Assembly (NCBI GenBank): GCA_001692895.1
Contig: KV748246.1
Coordinates: forward strand, 77,106 to 141,105
From: Cenococcum geophilum 1.58
Taxonomy: Eukaryota > Ascomycota > Dothideomycetes > Gloniales > Gloniaceae
DNA length: 64,000 bases
Direction of reading: 5' to 3'
Shown here: positions 1 to 12,430 of the stretch, in pieces
Numbering within the stretch: position 1 is the stretch's first letter
How the letters are laid out: every line of letters starts with the position of its first letter
Notes under the pieces: model-generated
What the model saw: only the letters and a program-made list of their open reading frames with translations
Database searches by the model: none
Told to the model about the DNA's origin: nothing
Made by a program: the position numbers and the translations under genes

Positions 1-229
1 ATTTTATTTCCTAGTATAACTAGCCTATACGACATTTTTAGGAAGCCTTTTTTAAAAAACCTCCCCCTTTAATCTAACATGTTTAAAAAAAACAAAAAAA
101 AAAAAAAAATAAACTAAATAATATATTAATCCATTATAATATACTACCATTTATTTCCACTTTATAGAGACATCTTTATTATAATATAATATATTTAATT
201 ACTCTATAAACCCAATTACCAATTTTNAA

Positions 230-1115
230 TTAATATTAGATATCTCTAATACCCAACTTAAGAAGTCCTCTATATGCAATTTAAAACTATTAACCCTATA
301 TCTAAAGAAGTAAACTTAAAGTTACTCTAACTTAAACCTATTTACCGTAGCCTCTAGCTCTGTACTAGCCGCTTTATACTATTTAGACTTATACCTAGAA
401 AGTAATNTCCTAACCCCTTCCATAAGTACAACTATTAGCGCCGCTTTATTAACTATTATAGTATTAGGGTAACTATCGCCAAACTCCTTATAGATATCTT
501 AATAAACATTAGTTTACTAAGCTAGTATAGCTTAGGATTAATAACTAACCATAGTAGCATTTATATAAGGTTTGGTCTTAGCTTTATTATTAATAAAGGA
601 CGTAGCGCTAGAGTGTAATATAATTCGAGAACCGGGTCTATATTTTTCAATAGATATACTATATTAGTTATTATAATATCAGGGTTATAATATATAGTGG
701 ACTTATATTTGCATTAGAGCTAGTGCTAGTTCTTTAATCTTATAGTACCACTCATTATCAGCCTATAGTTTAGGGTGTATATTAGCTCTAGCTAAGGGTG
801 GCTTCCTATTAATAAGTAATCTGCCCATTACGGCCTTTACGGTATTAGCATACTTCTTAGGGACCTATTTATTATAAGTTAGAGTAGTAAAGTATATATT
901 AGTATAAACTTACTTAATAGCAGTTGTTGTCTAGAATAAAGCAATTAATGCATTATCAATAGGGATGGTTAGGGTTAGTAAAGAAACGGACTTAATCCTT
1001 ATATATAAAGTTACACTATATAGGATTAAGGCCATATATAACCTTTTCTAGTACACAAATTATACAGCCTAGATATAGATTGGGATTAGGCTTAGTATAA
1101 TTAATAGTATAGACA
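230..1115 (-). pseudogene. Unassigned coding remnant, minus strand
   Basis: The minus strand reads as degraded protein over several hundred bases, with TAG/TAA where Gln/Trp would fit. The clearest piece, near 780-880, reads KYANTVKAVMGRLLINRKPP without a stop. I do not recognise the family. Ambiguous bases (226, 407) and frame breaks prevent defining either end. It lies upstream of an unassigned plus-strand gene, with no visible link. It could be a DNA-transposon protein fragment; that is only a guess from its setting. Confidence 0.35.
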
Positions 1116-1982
1116 CGTGCATATACAAGTATTAGATCACAATTCTATAGGTAGTTCATTTTCGCAAGATTTTCAATAGCTGGTAGATAGAAATTTAGAA
1201 GGTAGAATTTGGAAAATNNAAATTNAATTAAGTTNTNAAGGGAATANAAGTTTAGCTTTAAATCTAGAAAAATAAATATTAATATAGTATGATTATATAA
1301 GCTCTAACTAACTATTTTTTATAATTTTTATAATTTAAATTTTATATCTATTCTTCTAAGTCCATTTTTACTTTAGGAAAGAATAAATTATTTTTACTAA
1401 TTATAAGGATCTAACTAAGTATAGGGCATATATTTAATCATTAGTTTATAAAACATATATATGTATGGTAAGAAAGGTATAGCCTATAACTAAGGTACTA
1501 AGAACACTTCTAGAAAGCCTTTTAGATATAATATCTAAGTAGTAGCTATAGTAAAATAAATAGAAGACAAACTATAATATAATTAGGTATAATACTTATT
1601 TTTAAAATGGCTAGGTATATAAGTAGTAAAGGATAAGTTAAGAAAGGAAGAGGTAGTTAGAGTAGTAATTAGGTTTAATAATATAAGATAATATTTAAGG
1701 AGAGATCCTTTAATAGATATTAAATTTAAAATATGTAATAGGTAAGTTTTAATAATAGGGAGGTAGAATATAGTTAAAATAGAAAATAGATAGAAAGTAG
1801 TGGAAATAGGTATTATAGGTAAGTTCTACAATATAGATATTTTTAGAAAGGCTTCCTAAAAAGTATATATAGTAAAGGGAACTTTAGAAAGGTTAATAGT
1901 ATTATATAGCTAATAAAATTCTANTAAGGACCTAAATATAGAGTAACTATAANATATTAATATACTTAGTNTNAANAATAGC
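1116..1982. other. AT-rich stretch, no gene seen
   Basis: AT-rich sequence with several ambiguous bases (around 1218-1246, 1924, 1953 and 1971-1977). I see no sustained coding frame. Two copies of the dispersed GGAAGGCTTCC-type palindrome lie at about 1510 and 1841. Confidence 0.5.
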
Positions 1983-3300
1983 ACGTAGGCTGTTAGTATT
2001 GACGTTCCTTATTATAACAATACAGCGACCTTTAGGGATAATAGCTGTGCGGTCTATAATTAGCTAACTTAAAGTGGCGTTATATAGGCTAATATGTAGC
2101 AGGTTTCTAAAGACCTTACTAGGCGTATAAAGTTAAAGGAAGCTACTTTACTATATACTGTTATTAAGGGTATCTAGGCTTTACTTATACAGCGCTAGTC
2201 TAGCAAGGCCTATACTGCCTATAAGAAACTTAAGGACGTAATCGTTAACGCTTAAATAAATAAATATATGTAGCCCTAAATAAGTCCTTCTAAGACAAGA
2301 ACAGTGACTAGGATGCGGAAGATAGTAATAGTTAAGTGTAATGGTAACAAATAGTCGTAGTCCTAGATACTATAATGTTTATAGGCTTTACTCTAGGTAA
2401 TAAGCCAAATTAATATAGTATATGCTTATATATCTCTCTATACCTAGTAATACGGCCAAATAGTTAATATTTGCTTAGATAGCATTGCCGTAATAACGCC
2501 AGGGAGCTTTTTAAAAAGCCTTCTAGAATATGCCTATAAGCGTTAGTTATAAAGCAACGGATATATACCGTAGATACTAACACAGTATAAAAGCATGTAA
2601 GTATAATAGCTAGTTAACACAAGCTGCTAATAACGGATAAATGTTTCTTATAGTATATTAAGTGCATAAGACGAAATAGGTATTACTTGCATAGTTATCA
2701 ATTAAGGTAGAAGTCTTTATATTGCTAACTACCTCTTCTATATAGGGGGGCTGGTGGTAGTGATAACTAAAGTCTAAGTAGGGATATACGCTAGTGAATA
2801 AGTGCTAGAGCACGGATTAGTTGGTGCTTTATTAGGAGCCTTTTATAAAAGGATTTTAGCTAACGCCACTAGGAGTAAATAGGTCTGTTAGTTAACTAAG
2901 CAATTTTAAGGTCCTAGAGGTATTAGCACTAAATACTAAAGTAAAAAAGTAGAAAAGTAAAAAAGTAAAATAGGGAAGTAAAAAAGGAAACATTCAGACG
3001 ATATATAAAAGGATAGCTATTAAAACAACGCCTAAAAGATCTAACCGGAGTAAGGAAGAAATATAGGAAGCCTTTCTAAAAAGCTAACTAAAGGCTGTTA
3101 CGGTTATCTATAAGGAGGCAATAAGACCAAAAATCCGGCGCGCTAATGCTAGCGGTTAGTATAAGAGCGAAGCTAAGAGTGGGCTAATGGGAAATCAGCG
3201 TTTAAGTGGAAAGATAATAATACCAACCCTATTAAAGAAAGATACTTAGTGGAAACCTAATCCAGGCAAAGATTCCAGTAGTAGAGAATGTAGGAAATTA
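1983..3300 (+). pseudogene. Unassigned single-frame gene relic, convergent with SNF2 helicase
   Basis: One plus-strand frame (codons starting at 1983) stays in phase for about 1.3 kb, broken only by TAA/TAG of the kind RIP makes from Gln/Trp codons. Readable pieces include KDLTRRIKLKEATLLYTVIKG (near 2115-2180), ITPGSFLKSLLEYAYKR (about 2490-2550) and EHGLVGALLGAFYKRILANA (about 2808-2867). No start codon is visible; the 5' end runs into ambiguous bases, so it may be truncated. I do not recognise the family. It points towards the SNF2-type relic and meets it near 3300, so the two may be the paired genes of one mobile element (inference). Copies of the GGAAGGCTTCC-type palindrome lie inside it and are read through in frame, for example around AFYKRIL. 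Confidence 0.55.
2936..2993. repeat. Purine-rich short tandem repeat (AAAAAGT-like)
   Basis: Imperfect repeats of AAGTAAAAA/AAGTAGAAA units inside the unassigned gene relic. On the coding strand they would give a Lys/Ser-rich tract. Confidence 0.6.
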
Positions 3301-6300
3301 TAAAGACTTATAAAAATACCAATATGGACTTATCTAGGAAGCCTTCCGATAAAAGTTTAACCGGTAATTGCGGTATTAGGTAAGTAGAACTATACGTACT
3401 TATTATTAGGGGCGGTCATTCTACCAACATTTAGGTCGACCTTGGCGCGCTTCTATAGGTTTTTACTAGAGGATGCCGTAGTAGTAGCAAAAGCAGCGGG
3501 CCCGGTGTTTTGCTGCTTAGCCCGTAATATTTTCAGTTTGCTAGCTTTAGTCTTAATAACAGGCGCCTTCTTAGCTCGCACCTTAGGGCCAGCAGCCTCG
3601 ATAGGTTTTTTACCTACCGCGCGCGAGCGCGTCTTCTATATAGCTGTTGCGGGCGCTATACTAGTATTAGAACCTATATCTTTATTATCTTTAACCTCAC
3701 TAGGCGTAGCCTTACGCTTACGTCTTAATGCTCTTAGCTTGCGCTTAGGACCTTTATCCTTATTATCTTCTATTTCTAATTAGACTTCTAGATTAGATTT
3801 TATGGTTAAATAGAGGTTTTCCTAAAAGGCTTTACTAAAACCTCTATATTAGACAGCCTAGCGGCCGCGTTAAGTTATAAAGAACTAGATTAGAACTTCC
3901 TTAGGTTTAAGTAGGGGTTTATTTAGTAGCTCTTATAGAATGTCAGGATTTAATAAATGCTATAGTTTCCCTTTATCGTCTAGGTGGAAACCTTTTAGGA
4001 ATATTAAATTAAGGACGTTCTCTAGCCCGGGCGTTATATAATTATATATATAGGTTTTAGAAACTTAATCTTTATTAATTATAGCTATTAGACTAAGAAG
4101 GGCGCGAAAAATCTAGGTATTTACTACCTTTTTATTAAACGTCCGCCGTATATAGTATTTGATAACTATAACCTTATAGGGCTATCCCAATCAATATATA
4201 CGCCCAATTACTTACTCCTATATATTTGCGTTAGGCGCTAGGTTAAACAGGTAAATATTATAGCAGCTTTACTGCAAGTTTAGACCGGCACCATTTACTA
4301 TATAGCTAGCGATTAGGACCTAGCAGACATCCAGCAAGTTAAAATTTTTAACAAGATTGGATTTCTAGCCCTAAGTAAGGTCGGAGGCTAGTATGCGGGT
4401 ATCGATACCAAAAGATATAAATATTTCGCGGATAATTAGCTGCTCTAGCGGGTATAACAACTAAATAATTACCTTTTCCTTATATTTAACAACCTGGTCG
4501 GCTATATTAGCGACTAGGGCGCTTAACTAGGATAAGTATTATAGGACAGCCCTAATAAGCGGTAAAATATTAGACGCCGGCGGGATATTATACGGCTATA
4601 TAGCCGCGGGAAGCTCTAGGGACTTCGCTATTTATTTAAAAATGGTATAGATTATATAAGGGTTCTTTAACTAGCCCTTCTTGCTCTTCTTAGGTGGATT
4701 TATAGCTAAGTAAGAGAGCGCTAGTATAGGCTAAGTAGATATTAGCACGAGCGCGTAGTAGCTGTTAGCGTTTATAATAACGCGACTATCCCCCATATAA
4801 GTAGTGTCCATTACTATAAGCTTTTTAAGAAAGGCTTCCGCAAATATATTATAGACAGCTTAAGCCGTCGGCGGATTATTAAGGTCGAGAACAATGCTCT
4901 TATAGCGAGGGAGCGCCTAGCTAATTATATTTTAGGTAAAACCAATAGAATAGGATAACGTATACTGCCAATATATAAGATATTACAACTAAATCTACTT
5001 AAGCCTACGGCCCTGCTTAACGCTATCCTTTAGGCTAAGGATAAACGTAGTAAATAACGTTAAGGTTAGTCGCAGTATAGCCGCCGGGTAATCGTCCGCC
5101 ACCTTAAAAAAGTTGTCGTTCTTCTTAAAGACGGCGCTATTAGGAATTCTAATTAGGAAGTTAAGCTTTAGTTAAGGCTTAATTAGCGCCGCCAGGCTAA
5201 AGTTATCCCTAATACCCGTAAATAGCGGGGTAGCGCTATAAAGTATAGTGAAAGGATAATCTATAAACTTAATGGCAATATGCGCTAGGGAATTGTTATT
5301 CCTTATATAATGAGCTTTATTAAGCAGAATGCTATACTATTAACCTAAGAGATCTTTAGGCCATTTTCTGTCTAGTGTCTTAAACCAGTTAATAGGCTAA
5401 TATACTAACCCTCTCGCCTTAAACATCGCCCTATAGGTTTTCTTACGCCACTTCTTAAGTGCGCTTAGGCCGTAACGCGATGTAATAGTGCCGTACGTAC
5501 TAATAACGACAACGCGTACATTGGCGCGATCGCTGTTAAATAGTTCGTGCTTCTATATAAGGATTTCATTTCGACGCTAGACATCGGCAGCGGCAGATTT
5601 TTGGGTTAACGATTTGTTATAGTACACCTAGATATTAAAGACGGGTGAGAATCGCTGCAGCTCTTTAATCTACTGTTTAATAAGCATAAGCGGAACAACT
5701 ACTAGGAATGGCTTTACTGGACCAATTACTTTAAGCACAGCAGCGTTACGTTTTTTGGTGGCGCGGCAAAACGCCTTTTTTTACTTATTAATTATCTAAG
5801 AGCTAGTTAGCAAATAAGAACAATTTTAGAAAGCCTTCCAGAAAGTCTTCTTTAGTATAGGTAGTAGTAGCAACTTATATATAATATATAGCCGGCAAGC
5901 TAAAAAGTCTTACCTAGACCAACAATATCCGCTAGCATTATTCCCTATATCTTCCCATACTCACATATATCCACAATAGCATTTATCCTAATAAGCTACC
6001 ACCAGCAAAGCGGCGTTAATAACAACTGGCGAAGGAGATAGGGTTTACATTAATCTTTAATCTAAAGGTTTTACATGGACTCTTTAATATTGTCCCATTA
6101 GTATTTAGTGTTATTTATTAGCTTGCTTAGCTTAGCTAGGTTTTCGAGATCCTTTACTATAGGCTAGCCTATGCAAACTATATTATTGGCCCTATTAAGG
6201 TCTTCATCATCATTATCTTCCTTAGTAGCGTTGTCCTCTATAACCTATGCCCAGCCGTCTACTATACCTAACCCATCTATCCTCGCGGCCGCGGCGTTAT

Positions 6301-7579
6301 TAAGTCCTAACTATATCCGCTCGGCAACGGCTATTACTTTATAATACGTCTTTATAAGCTAGCGTATATAGGCATATTACTAATATCGGTATTTATAGTT
6401 TACCACTTAGCGAAACTCAGGGGGCAGCTTAAGCTTTATTAACCCGCGGACATAGTTATTATTATTATTACCTATATTAAATGTTGCCGGACTAACGGCT
6501 ATATCCTTAATTATTAATTGCGGGTCTACTATATCCAGTTCTTCTTTATTATAGTTATTATTGCTATCCGCCAGCAAGGCATTACTAAAGGCACCGCTTA
6601 GGTTTTTATTAAAAGACTTCCTAGAAGTCTTCTTCTCTGCGCGCGGTCGCCTCTTACCTAGGGTATCATTTTCTAAACCCTTAAGCTTACGCTTATTTAC
6701 TTCATGCTTGCGTTTTATAACCCTAGAAAGAGCATTATATATATTAGCGCGCTTAAGAATTAACTAGATACGCTAGTTGGCTATATCCTCGGTCAGGCCT
6801 TTACTAAAGAGAAATCCTCCTTTCCTAAAGTAGAAGGTTTGTCTTATTTTATATAGAAAATTGGCGTAGTAGTTAATAGAGCTCCATCCATCCTATTCTC
6901 CTAACTAGGGATTAGAGAACTTCTAGTTACCGTAATACTCTCCCATAGACAGTATATAGACGACTATTTTTAGGTCAAATATATAGGGCCAAGGTTTCTG
7001 TGTGTATATAGACACCTTATAAGCTGGCTAGAAGACAGCTTTATTAATAGCCTTAAATATAGACATAAATAGTTCGTTCTCTATAATATAGCTTAGTTCT
7101 TAAGCGGAGAGATTATAGAAGTTAGCCAGTTTGGGTAAGCTTCTAGCAATATTAGCGTCCTTACCCTCTTTAGTATCTAGTACTTCCACTACGGTTTTAA
7201 TATCCTCTGGGTTAAAATCCTAAAGGGAGTCTGCGCTATCCATATCTAAATTAGCAGGGTTAGCAGCCGCCGCGTCACCGCCTGTAGTAATTACTCCAGT
7301 AGCATCTATTATTAAATTATCAATGCCGCCGAGTGCCTTATTAAAATCCCGCTGTAGGTCTAACGGCGGCGCAAAAAGAGAGCGTGCTGGTAATAGTAAT
7401 AACGTTACGGTTTCGGGTGGAGGACTATTTACGGAAGGCTTCCGTAAATATTCCTCTGGTAGTAATATACTTAACGCTATTAAGGAAGCCACTAGGCTTA
7501 CGTATTCATTCTTAGTAGTAGGTATAGCCGTATTGGGATCGCGGGGCAAGTTAACACCGTCCGCTAAGTTATTATCCAT
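3300..7579 (-). pseudogene. SNF2-family helicase relic (DEAD-like ATPase plus helicase C)
   Basis: Minus-strand gene starting at ATG 7579-7577; the first 119 codons (7579-7220) are open. Walker A reads ADIVGLGKTF at about 5930-5901 and motif Ia reads FLVVVPLMLIKQ near 5700-5660. The DExH box has decayed to L-N-K-A-H at 5310-5321, followed by SATPLFTG. Helicase-C motif V reads GAGLNLQ near 4275 and motif VI reads GRIYxLGxPYKV at about 4205-4170. The order and spacing fit the SNF2 ATPase family. A Lys/Arg-rich tail follows (3783-3440). Near-continuous frames suggest roughly 1,400 codons, with one frame shift between Walker A and motif Ia that may be an intron or an indel. Stops are mostly TAG/TAA at Gln/Trp sites, and DE to NK fits G-to-A RIP. 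Two in-frame palindromes (7428-7448 and 4821-4845) are translated inside it. The SNF2 call is firm; membership of a mobile element is inferred from context. Confidence 0.85.
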
Positions 7580-8130
7580 CTTAATTAACTAAGTGTAATT
7601 TAACTAACTTTACGGCTTAATCTGTCCACGGTTAGTATTGCGCACAGCCTTAATAATAAAAAAAAAGGCAAGGGTCCAGTAAGACTTATAAAAGGAAATC
7701 TGGAAAGGCTTCTAAAAAAGACCGAAATAGCTAAAGTAAATGCGGCATAAAGCCGCCTAGACGCGTATTAGGCTAAAAGTGTAGTATTAACAGTATAAAC
7801 AGTTGCTTAAATAATAGAATCCAAAATCTAAAATCCAAAATCCAAAATGCTGGGTTAGGAATGGCCAAATTAGTTAACTTAAAGAATGCGAATTTAAGTT
7901 AAAAGTGGTTAAAGATTTAGAAGTTTAGGTTTATGGACCTCTTAAGATTCTAATTTAGACTAGCGAGCTTATATAATCGCTAAGCCTTTAACTTTTTTAT
8001 TTATTTAAGTTACAAATTTCTATAAATATACCGTGTAAATTAGGCATAGGATTGCGATATTTATATATAAATGTTACACTATACGCTTATAAAGTAGTTT
8101 AGCGAAAATCCCGGGGTTATACGCTAGCCT
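7580..8130. other. Upstream flank of the SNF2 relic, short A-rich repeats
   Basis: No sustained frame. At about 7808-7850 there are four or five tandem copies of an AAAATCC/AAAATCT unit. A GGAAAGGCTTC palindrome lies at 7697-7720. If the SNF2 gene was once expressed, its promoter should lie here, but I see no clear signal. Confidence 0.45.
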
Positions 8131-8460
8131 ATTCGCGTAATATATAACGCTTAGGCCTATACGCCTTATGGACTTTTAGAAACTTCACTTTATATATACC
8201 TTTATTAGATGACGTTATATACTAGGACTATTTCTTAAAAGGCTTTCTAAATATTGCCTTATATATTGCCATCTAGTAAGTATTTAGTTAAGGTTTATAA
8301 AAGCATCCGTATTTTCTATAAGTTACGCTATAATAAGGAATAGTAGAACGGATTTCTTTTAAGCATTACCACCGCCTAAATCTCCTATTAGTTGCTACTT
8401 AGCTAGGCCATAGTAGCGTGCGTAGCCAAAGCTTATAATAGCTAAGCAATTTCCCTACAC
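8130..8460. repeat. Repeat array: block E1 plus block D1
   Basis: E (about 8140-8290) recurs near 12645-12765 and 14590-14730. D (about 8365-8460) carries the phrase CTCCTATTAGTTGCTACT and ends with GCTAAGCAATTTCCC; it recurs near 11660-11815, 13740-13845 and 18000-18105. Strand is undetermined, with no coding frame that I trust. Confidence 0.55.
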
Positions 8461-9125
8461 TCTAACCCCTAAAATCCTTAGACCGCATAATATTAAACGC
8501 CCCTAGTGCTAAACCCCCTAGTGCTAAACGCCAGCTAAAACGTATAATTCTCAGACTTTAAGTAAATGAATTTACCGGTTAGGACTATTCCGAGTACATT
8601 AATACTATTAAGGCATATCTCGCCTTTGCAGGACGTTTAACTAATAATTTAGAATTCTGGAAACACCACGCCTATATTAAGCCGTTTTAAGCCCTAAATA
8701 TAAACTAGATCTCATTCTATATTACTATAAATATAAAAAAAGACACGCCTAACCCCCTAACTATCTAGGAGCTACTATATAAGATATATCGCGTCCGTTA
8801 TAATAAGGAGGGAAAGTTATAAGGCCAGTATTCCCTCTTTTATAAATTAGCTAACTTAGTATATAGCTAAGTAAAACAAATTCAAAACGTTATTAAGGAA
8901 ATGAATTACCTAACTTAGATACGCAAGTATAGTAATATTTTATACCCTTAGGCAAAGCAGCCATATTAAAGGTTAAATTCGGATTTTAAACCAGTTTTAG
9001 CCTTATTCTAGAACCTATCTAAACCACTTATATTACTAGGGCAAAGTAATAGATTAATGTTATACTACGGTTAGGCCGCTAGCTAGGGGGACTTTTAGGA
9101 AGGCTTTTAAAAAACTGCCTTAATT
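8461..9125 (+). pseudogene. Repeat block A1, unassigned coding remnant
   Basis: The best frame is on the plus strand and reads IKAYLAFAGRLTNNLEFWKH followed by YIKPF and later ELLYKIYRVRYNKEGKL, with stops where Gln is expected. The same peptide, with substitutions, is readable in A2, A3 and A4. This recurrence supports a real protein about 200 residues long. I do not recognise the family; a gag-like role is possible but unsupported. The block ends in the dispersed palindrome at 9092-9115. Confidence 0.5.
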
Positions 9126-9780
9126 TACTATCTACTCTCTATATTACTATTTACCTTTACCATCTATAATACCATTTTAGACCTTTATTAAGGTAGCAAT
9201 CCCTCAGCTTAGCTAACGCCTTAATAACTAGCCTATATTTTTTTAAAATAAGTAGTACTTCCCTACCCCTAATGCTATATAGTTTAGTGTTATATAATAC
9301 TACTAAGGTAGCACCTTATTAGGCAGCAGTAATATAAACTATTTATATAGTGCGGCCTTAGTTCTTATAAGCACCCTACTAAGGCCACACCATCCTTTTC
9401 AACGCCGCCTAGATCTCACTCTAATTTGTTCTCTTTAAAATGTATAAGTAACGTTGCTATTATTACTAGGATTATAGTTATCTCTATCCCTATTATTACA
9501 TTAGATATTTAGTGGCTCTCACACGCCCTAACTAAGAAGTTTATATACCTATAAGTGGATTATATATTAACCTTCTTATTATACGCTTAATTAATTAAGC
9601 GTTATACTAAATTCTTTACTAAATAATAAGACTTTTAATTAGTTTATTCATTCCCACCTACACCACCTTTAAATACTTACCCTTCAATAGTATTTAGGGG
9701 AAGTAGATATAGTATATATATTAAACCTATATCTAATATTATTAAAGATTAACTTTTATCTAACGTCTATTTACATGTTT
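9126..9780. repeat. Repeat array: post-A spacer and block B1
   Basis: The spacer (9126-9240) and B1 (about 9250-9560) match 12960-13330 (B2) and 17060-17400 (B3). Both strands give partly open frames: plus reads LFSLKCISNVAII, minus has comparable pieces. The coding strand is therefore undetermined and the product unknown. Confidence 0.5.
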
Positions 9781-10480
9781 TGCCTTAGGGTGGAAATTTT
9801 ATAAGCCAACACGTGTTTTTTAGGGAAAGGGCTGTTTTAGTCATTACGAACTTCCTTATTTAGTAGTCCTATAGAGTGTTTATAAACGCCTCTATATCTT
9901 AAAAATAATTTATAAAATTGTTTAAGAAAGATTTACCCAGTCCCAAAAATCATATGTAAGTTCCTCTTTATTAATCATTTTTAGGCCCTTACAAGTCTAT
10001 CTAAATAAAAGGCCCTTCTCTATATAATCCTACTAATGATGCCGTAAATATCCTGGCCCGGCACCCACGCAATAGGCGCCCGCCCCCCTATACTAAGACT
10101 AATCCTTACTAATCTTTAAATTAGTTAAAGGACCTATCTACTCTTTATCTATTAGCCTATTATCCTTTTAGGCCAACTTATTAACAATAGGTAATAACAG
10201 ATCTTACGTAGGAGCTTCTAGCTCCCTATCTATGTCCAATTTCCTATATTTAGATTTTGTATTATTCTTTTCGTGTTTTCCCTTTCTCTTATTAGCATTA
10301 TATTCTGACTCCGCCTTATATAGACATACCTTTAGCATAAGTCTATCATCTTCTACTTAAAATCCGTGTCGGGGTTCCATTCTAATTCCGTGTTTAACGA
10401 CATTATTAGGGATTATCTACACGCCTAGGGCAGTACAAGAATCGCGAATAAGATCCAGATATTGCGATACCTTAGGAAGA
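9781..10480. other. Unassigned stretch between blocks B1 and C1
   Basis: No repeat mate was found in the window. The plus strand has moderately open frames with TAA/TAG at possible Gln sites, but nothing recognisable. Confidence 0.4.
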
Positions 10481-10665
10481 TTGTTGGCAATATACGTAAA
10501 TGCTAGGAAGAGAAATTCTTAAATATCTTAAGCTGTCTCTAATATTAATTAAAAAAATAGTAGTAGTATTATAGGTCCTAAAGTATAAGAAGGCAATAAT
10601 TAATATACCTCCTATATTATAATACCTTAGGAAATAGGCTTAAAAGGTAAAATAATATATAATAT
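10481..10665. repeat. Repeat array: partial block C1
   Basis: About 10555-10650 matches the end of C2 (13540-13640) and C3 (17625-17725), including the shared phrase ATACCTTAGGA.ATAGGCTTAAA.GG. The rest of C is missing here. Confidence 0.5.
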
Positions 10666-11460
10666 TTACAAAAAAAAAACTATTTAAAAAGATTTATTAC
10701 TTAGTCTATAAGTATAAAAGTAAATATACTATATTTATATTAATTTTCTATTTTAATTTATTAGCTTATTTTATTAAGTTTTAATAACCTTACTAGAGTT
10801 ATAATAACTTTTATAATAGCACTAATATATAAAAATATTTAGGTATTTTATATAAACTTTAATCTAAGTTTAAAGCTTTAACTTAGAGCCTTTATATATA
10901 AAGTTTAATTAATATATTAATATATATATAATTAAGGTTTTTAAAAAAAAACCTTAAAACCCCTCTTTATAGAGCTATTTACTTATTATTATTAAGTAAT
11001 TATTATTTTATTAAAAGATCTATTATAGTAAACTAAAGTAACCCCTATTTCAAGTTAGGCTTTAATTAAAAATAATATAAATCTAATCTTAATTATTATT
11101 ACAATATCATAGGCTTTCTAATAAAAAAAAAGGACTTTTAAACCCTTTATAAAGCTTTAAAAGTAATACATAAAGCTTAAACGTGCCTTAATTATCTAAG
11201 ATAGTATATTTATTCTAAAATATATTTAATATTATTATACTATAAGTCTAATTTTATAATCAAGGGTAAAGCTTTAGGTAAAGGCTCTATATAAAGCTTT
11301 AATAGAGCAGGTTTTTATATAGAGCTTTTATAGGGCTTTTATTAAAGCTTAATATATAGAAATTTAAAAGTATAGAATTTACGCGTATATACTGTATAAT
11401 ATTTTTTTAATATTAGAGTTCTATAGATTATATTAATAACGTATTTTATAGATAATTTTT
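10666..11460. other. Very AT-rich filler with recurrent AAAGCTTT
   Basis: Long A/T runs with repeated AAAGCTTT and TATATAAAGC words, no coding frame and no match elsewhere in the window. It looks like an extreme RIP end-state or an old AT-rich insertion within the repeat array. Confidence 0.5.
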
Positions 11461-11660
11461 TTTTGGCCGTAATTGGTGCTTTTAATTTAGAGTAGGGTTT
11501 ATTTTATTGGCTTTGTATTATAAATATAATGTAGAAAGGCCTTAGATTTATAAAGCGGTCTACAATATTGAATACGTACATTAGTGGTATCTTTTACCTT
11601 TTCTAAATTAGCTTATAGTATATATTTATATTAGTTGATATTTATAATATTCTTATTATT
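11461..11660. other. Unassigned spacer
   Basis: No recognisable feature. It separates the AT-rich filler from block D2. Confidence 0.4.
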
Positions 11661-12430
11661 AGGATACTCTTTCTATAAAAGTATCTATTAGTTCTTATAG
11701 GCAAACTAATCTTATTAGTACTTATATTCTCCCTTATTAATTGACTATTTAGCTTAGCATATAATAATATATATATAGCTAACGCTTTTAATAGCTAAGC
11801 AATTTCCCTATAGGTACTTCTAAGGTAACTACTAAAATCCTAAATAACTCAGAGGCCAGTACCTCCTAATCTATATATATATAATATTAAATCTCCTTAG
11901 TGCTAACGCTAGCCAAAACGTATAATTCTTAGACTTAAGTAAATGATTTTACTGGTTAGGACCCTTCCAAGCACACTAACGCTATTAAGGCATATATCGC
12001 TTTTACAGGACGTTTAACCAATAGTTTAGAATTTAGGAAACACTACGCCTATATTAAGCCGTTTTAAGCCATAGAGCTAAATTAGATCTTATTTTATATT
12101 ACTATAGATATAAAGAAAGACTTACCCAATCCCCTAGCTATCTAGGAGCTACCGTATAATATATATCGCGTCCGTCGTAATAAGGAGGTATAGCCAAGTA
12201 AAACGAACTAAGAATGTTAAGGAAAAGAATTACCTAACTTGGATACACAAGTATAGTGATATTCTATACCTTTAGGCAAAGCAACCATATTAAAGGTTTA
12301 ATTTAGATTTTAGACTTTAGAATTAATCTAAACCGCTTACATTACTAGGGCAAAGTAATATTAATATTATACTACAATTAGGCCGTCGGCTAGGGGAACT
12401 TTTAGGAAGGCTTCTAAAAAACTGCCTTAA
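11661..12430 (+). pseudogene. Repeat blocks D2 and A2
   Basis: D2 (about 11665-11815) leads into A2 (about 11890-12430). A2 has the same plus-strand peptide as A1, but with an internal deletion after the KIYRVR segment compared with A1, A3 and A4. It ends in the palindrome at 12398-12421. The product is unknown. Confidence 0.5.

Noticed and set aside
3442..3783. 113-codon plus-strand open frame
   Set aside because: It is the complement of the Lys/Arg-rich tail of the SNF2 relic (minus strand); the minus frame continues the helicase and is the better reading.
6561..6767. 68-codon plus-strand open frame
   Set aside because: Lies antisense to the N-terminal part of the SNF2 relic and resembles nothing; probably a chance opening.
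7323..7592. 89-codon plus-strand open frame
   Set aside because: Directly antisense to the open first exon-like part of the SNF2 relic (7579-7220), which has the plausible start codon and composition.
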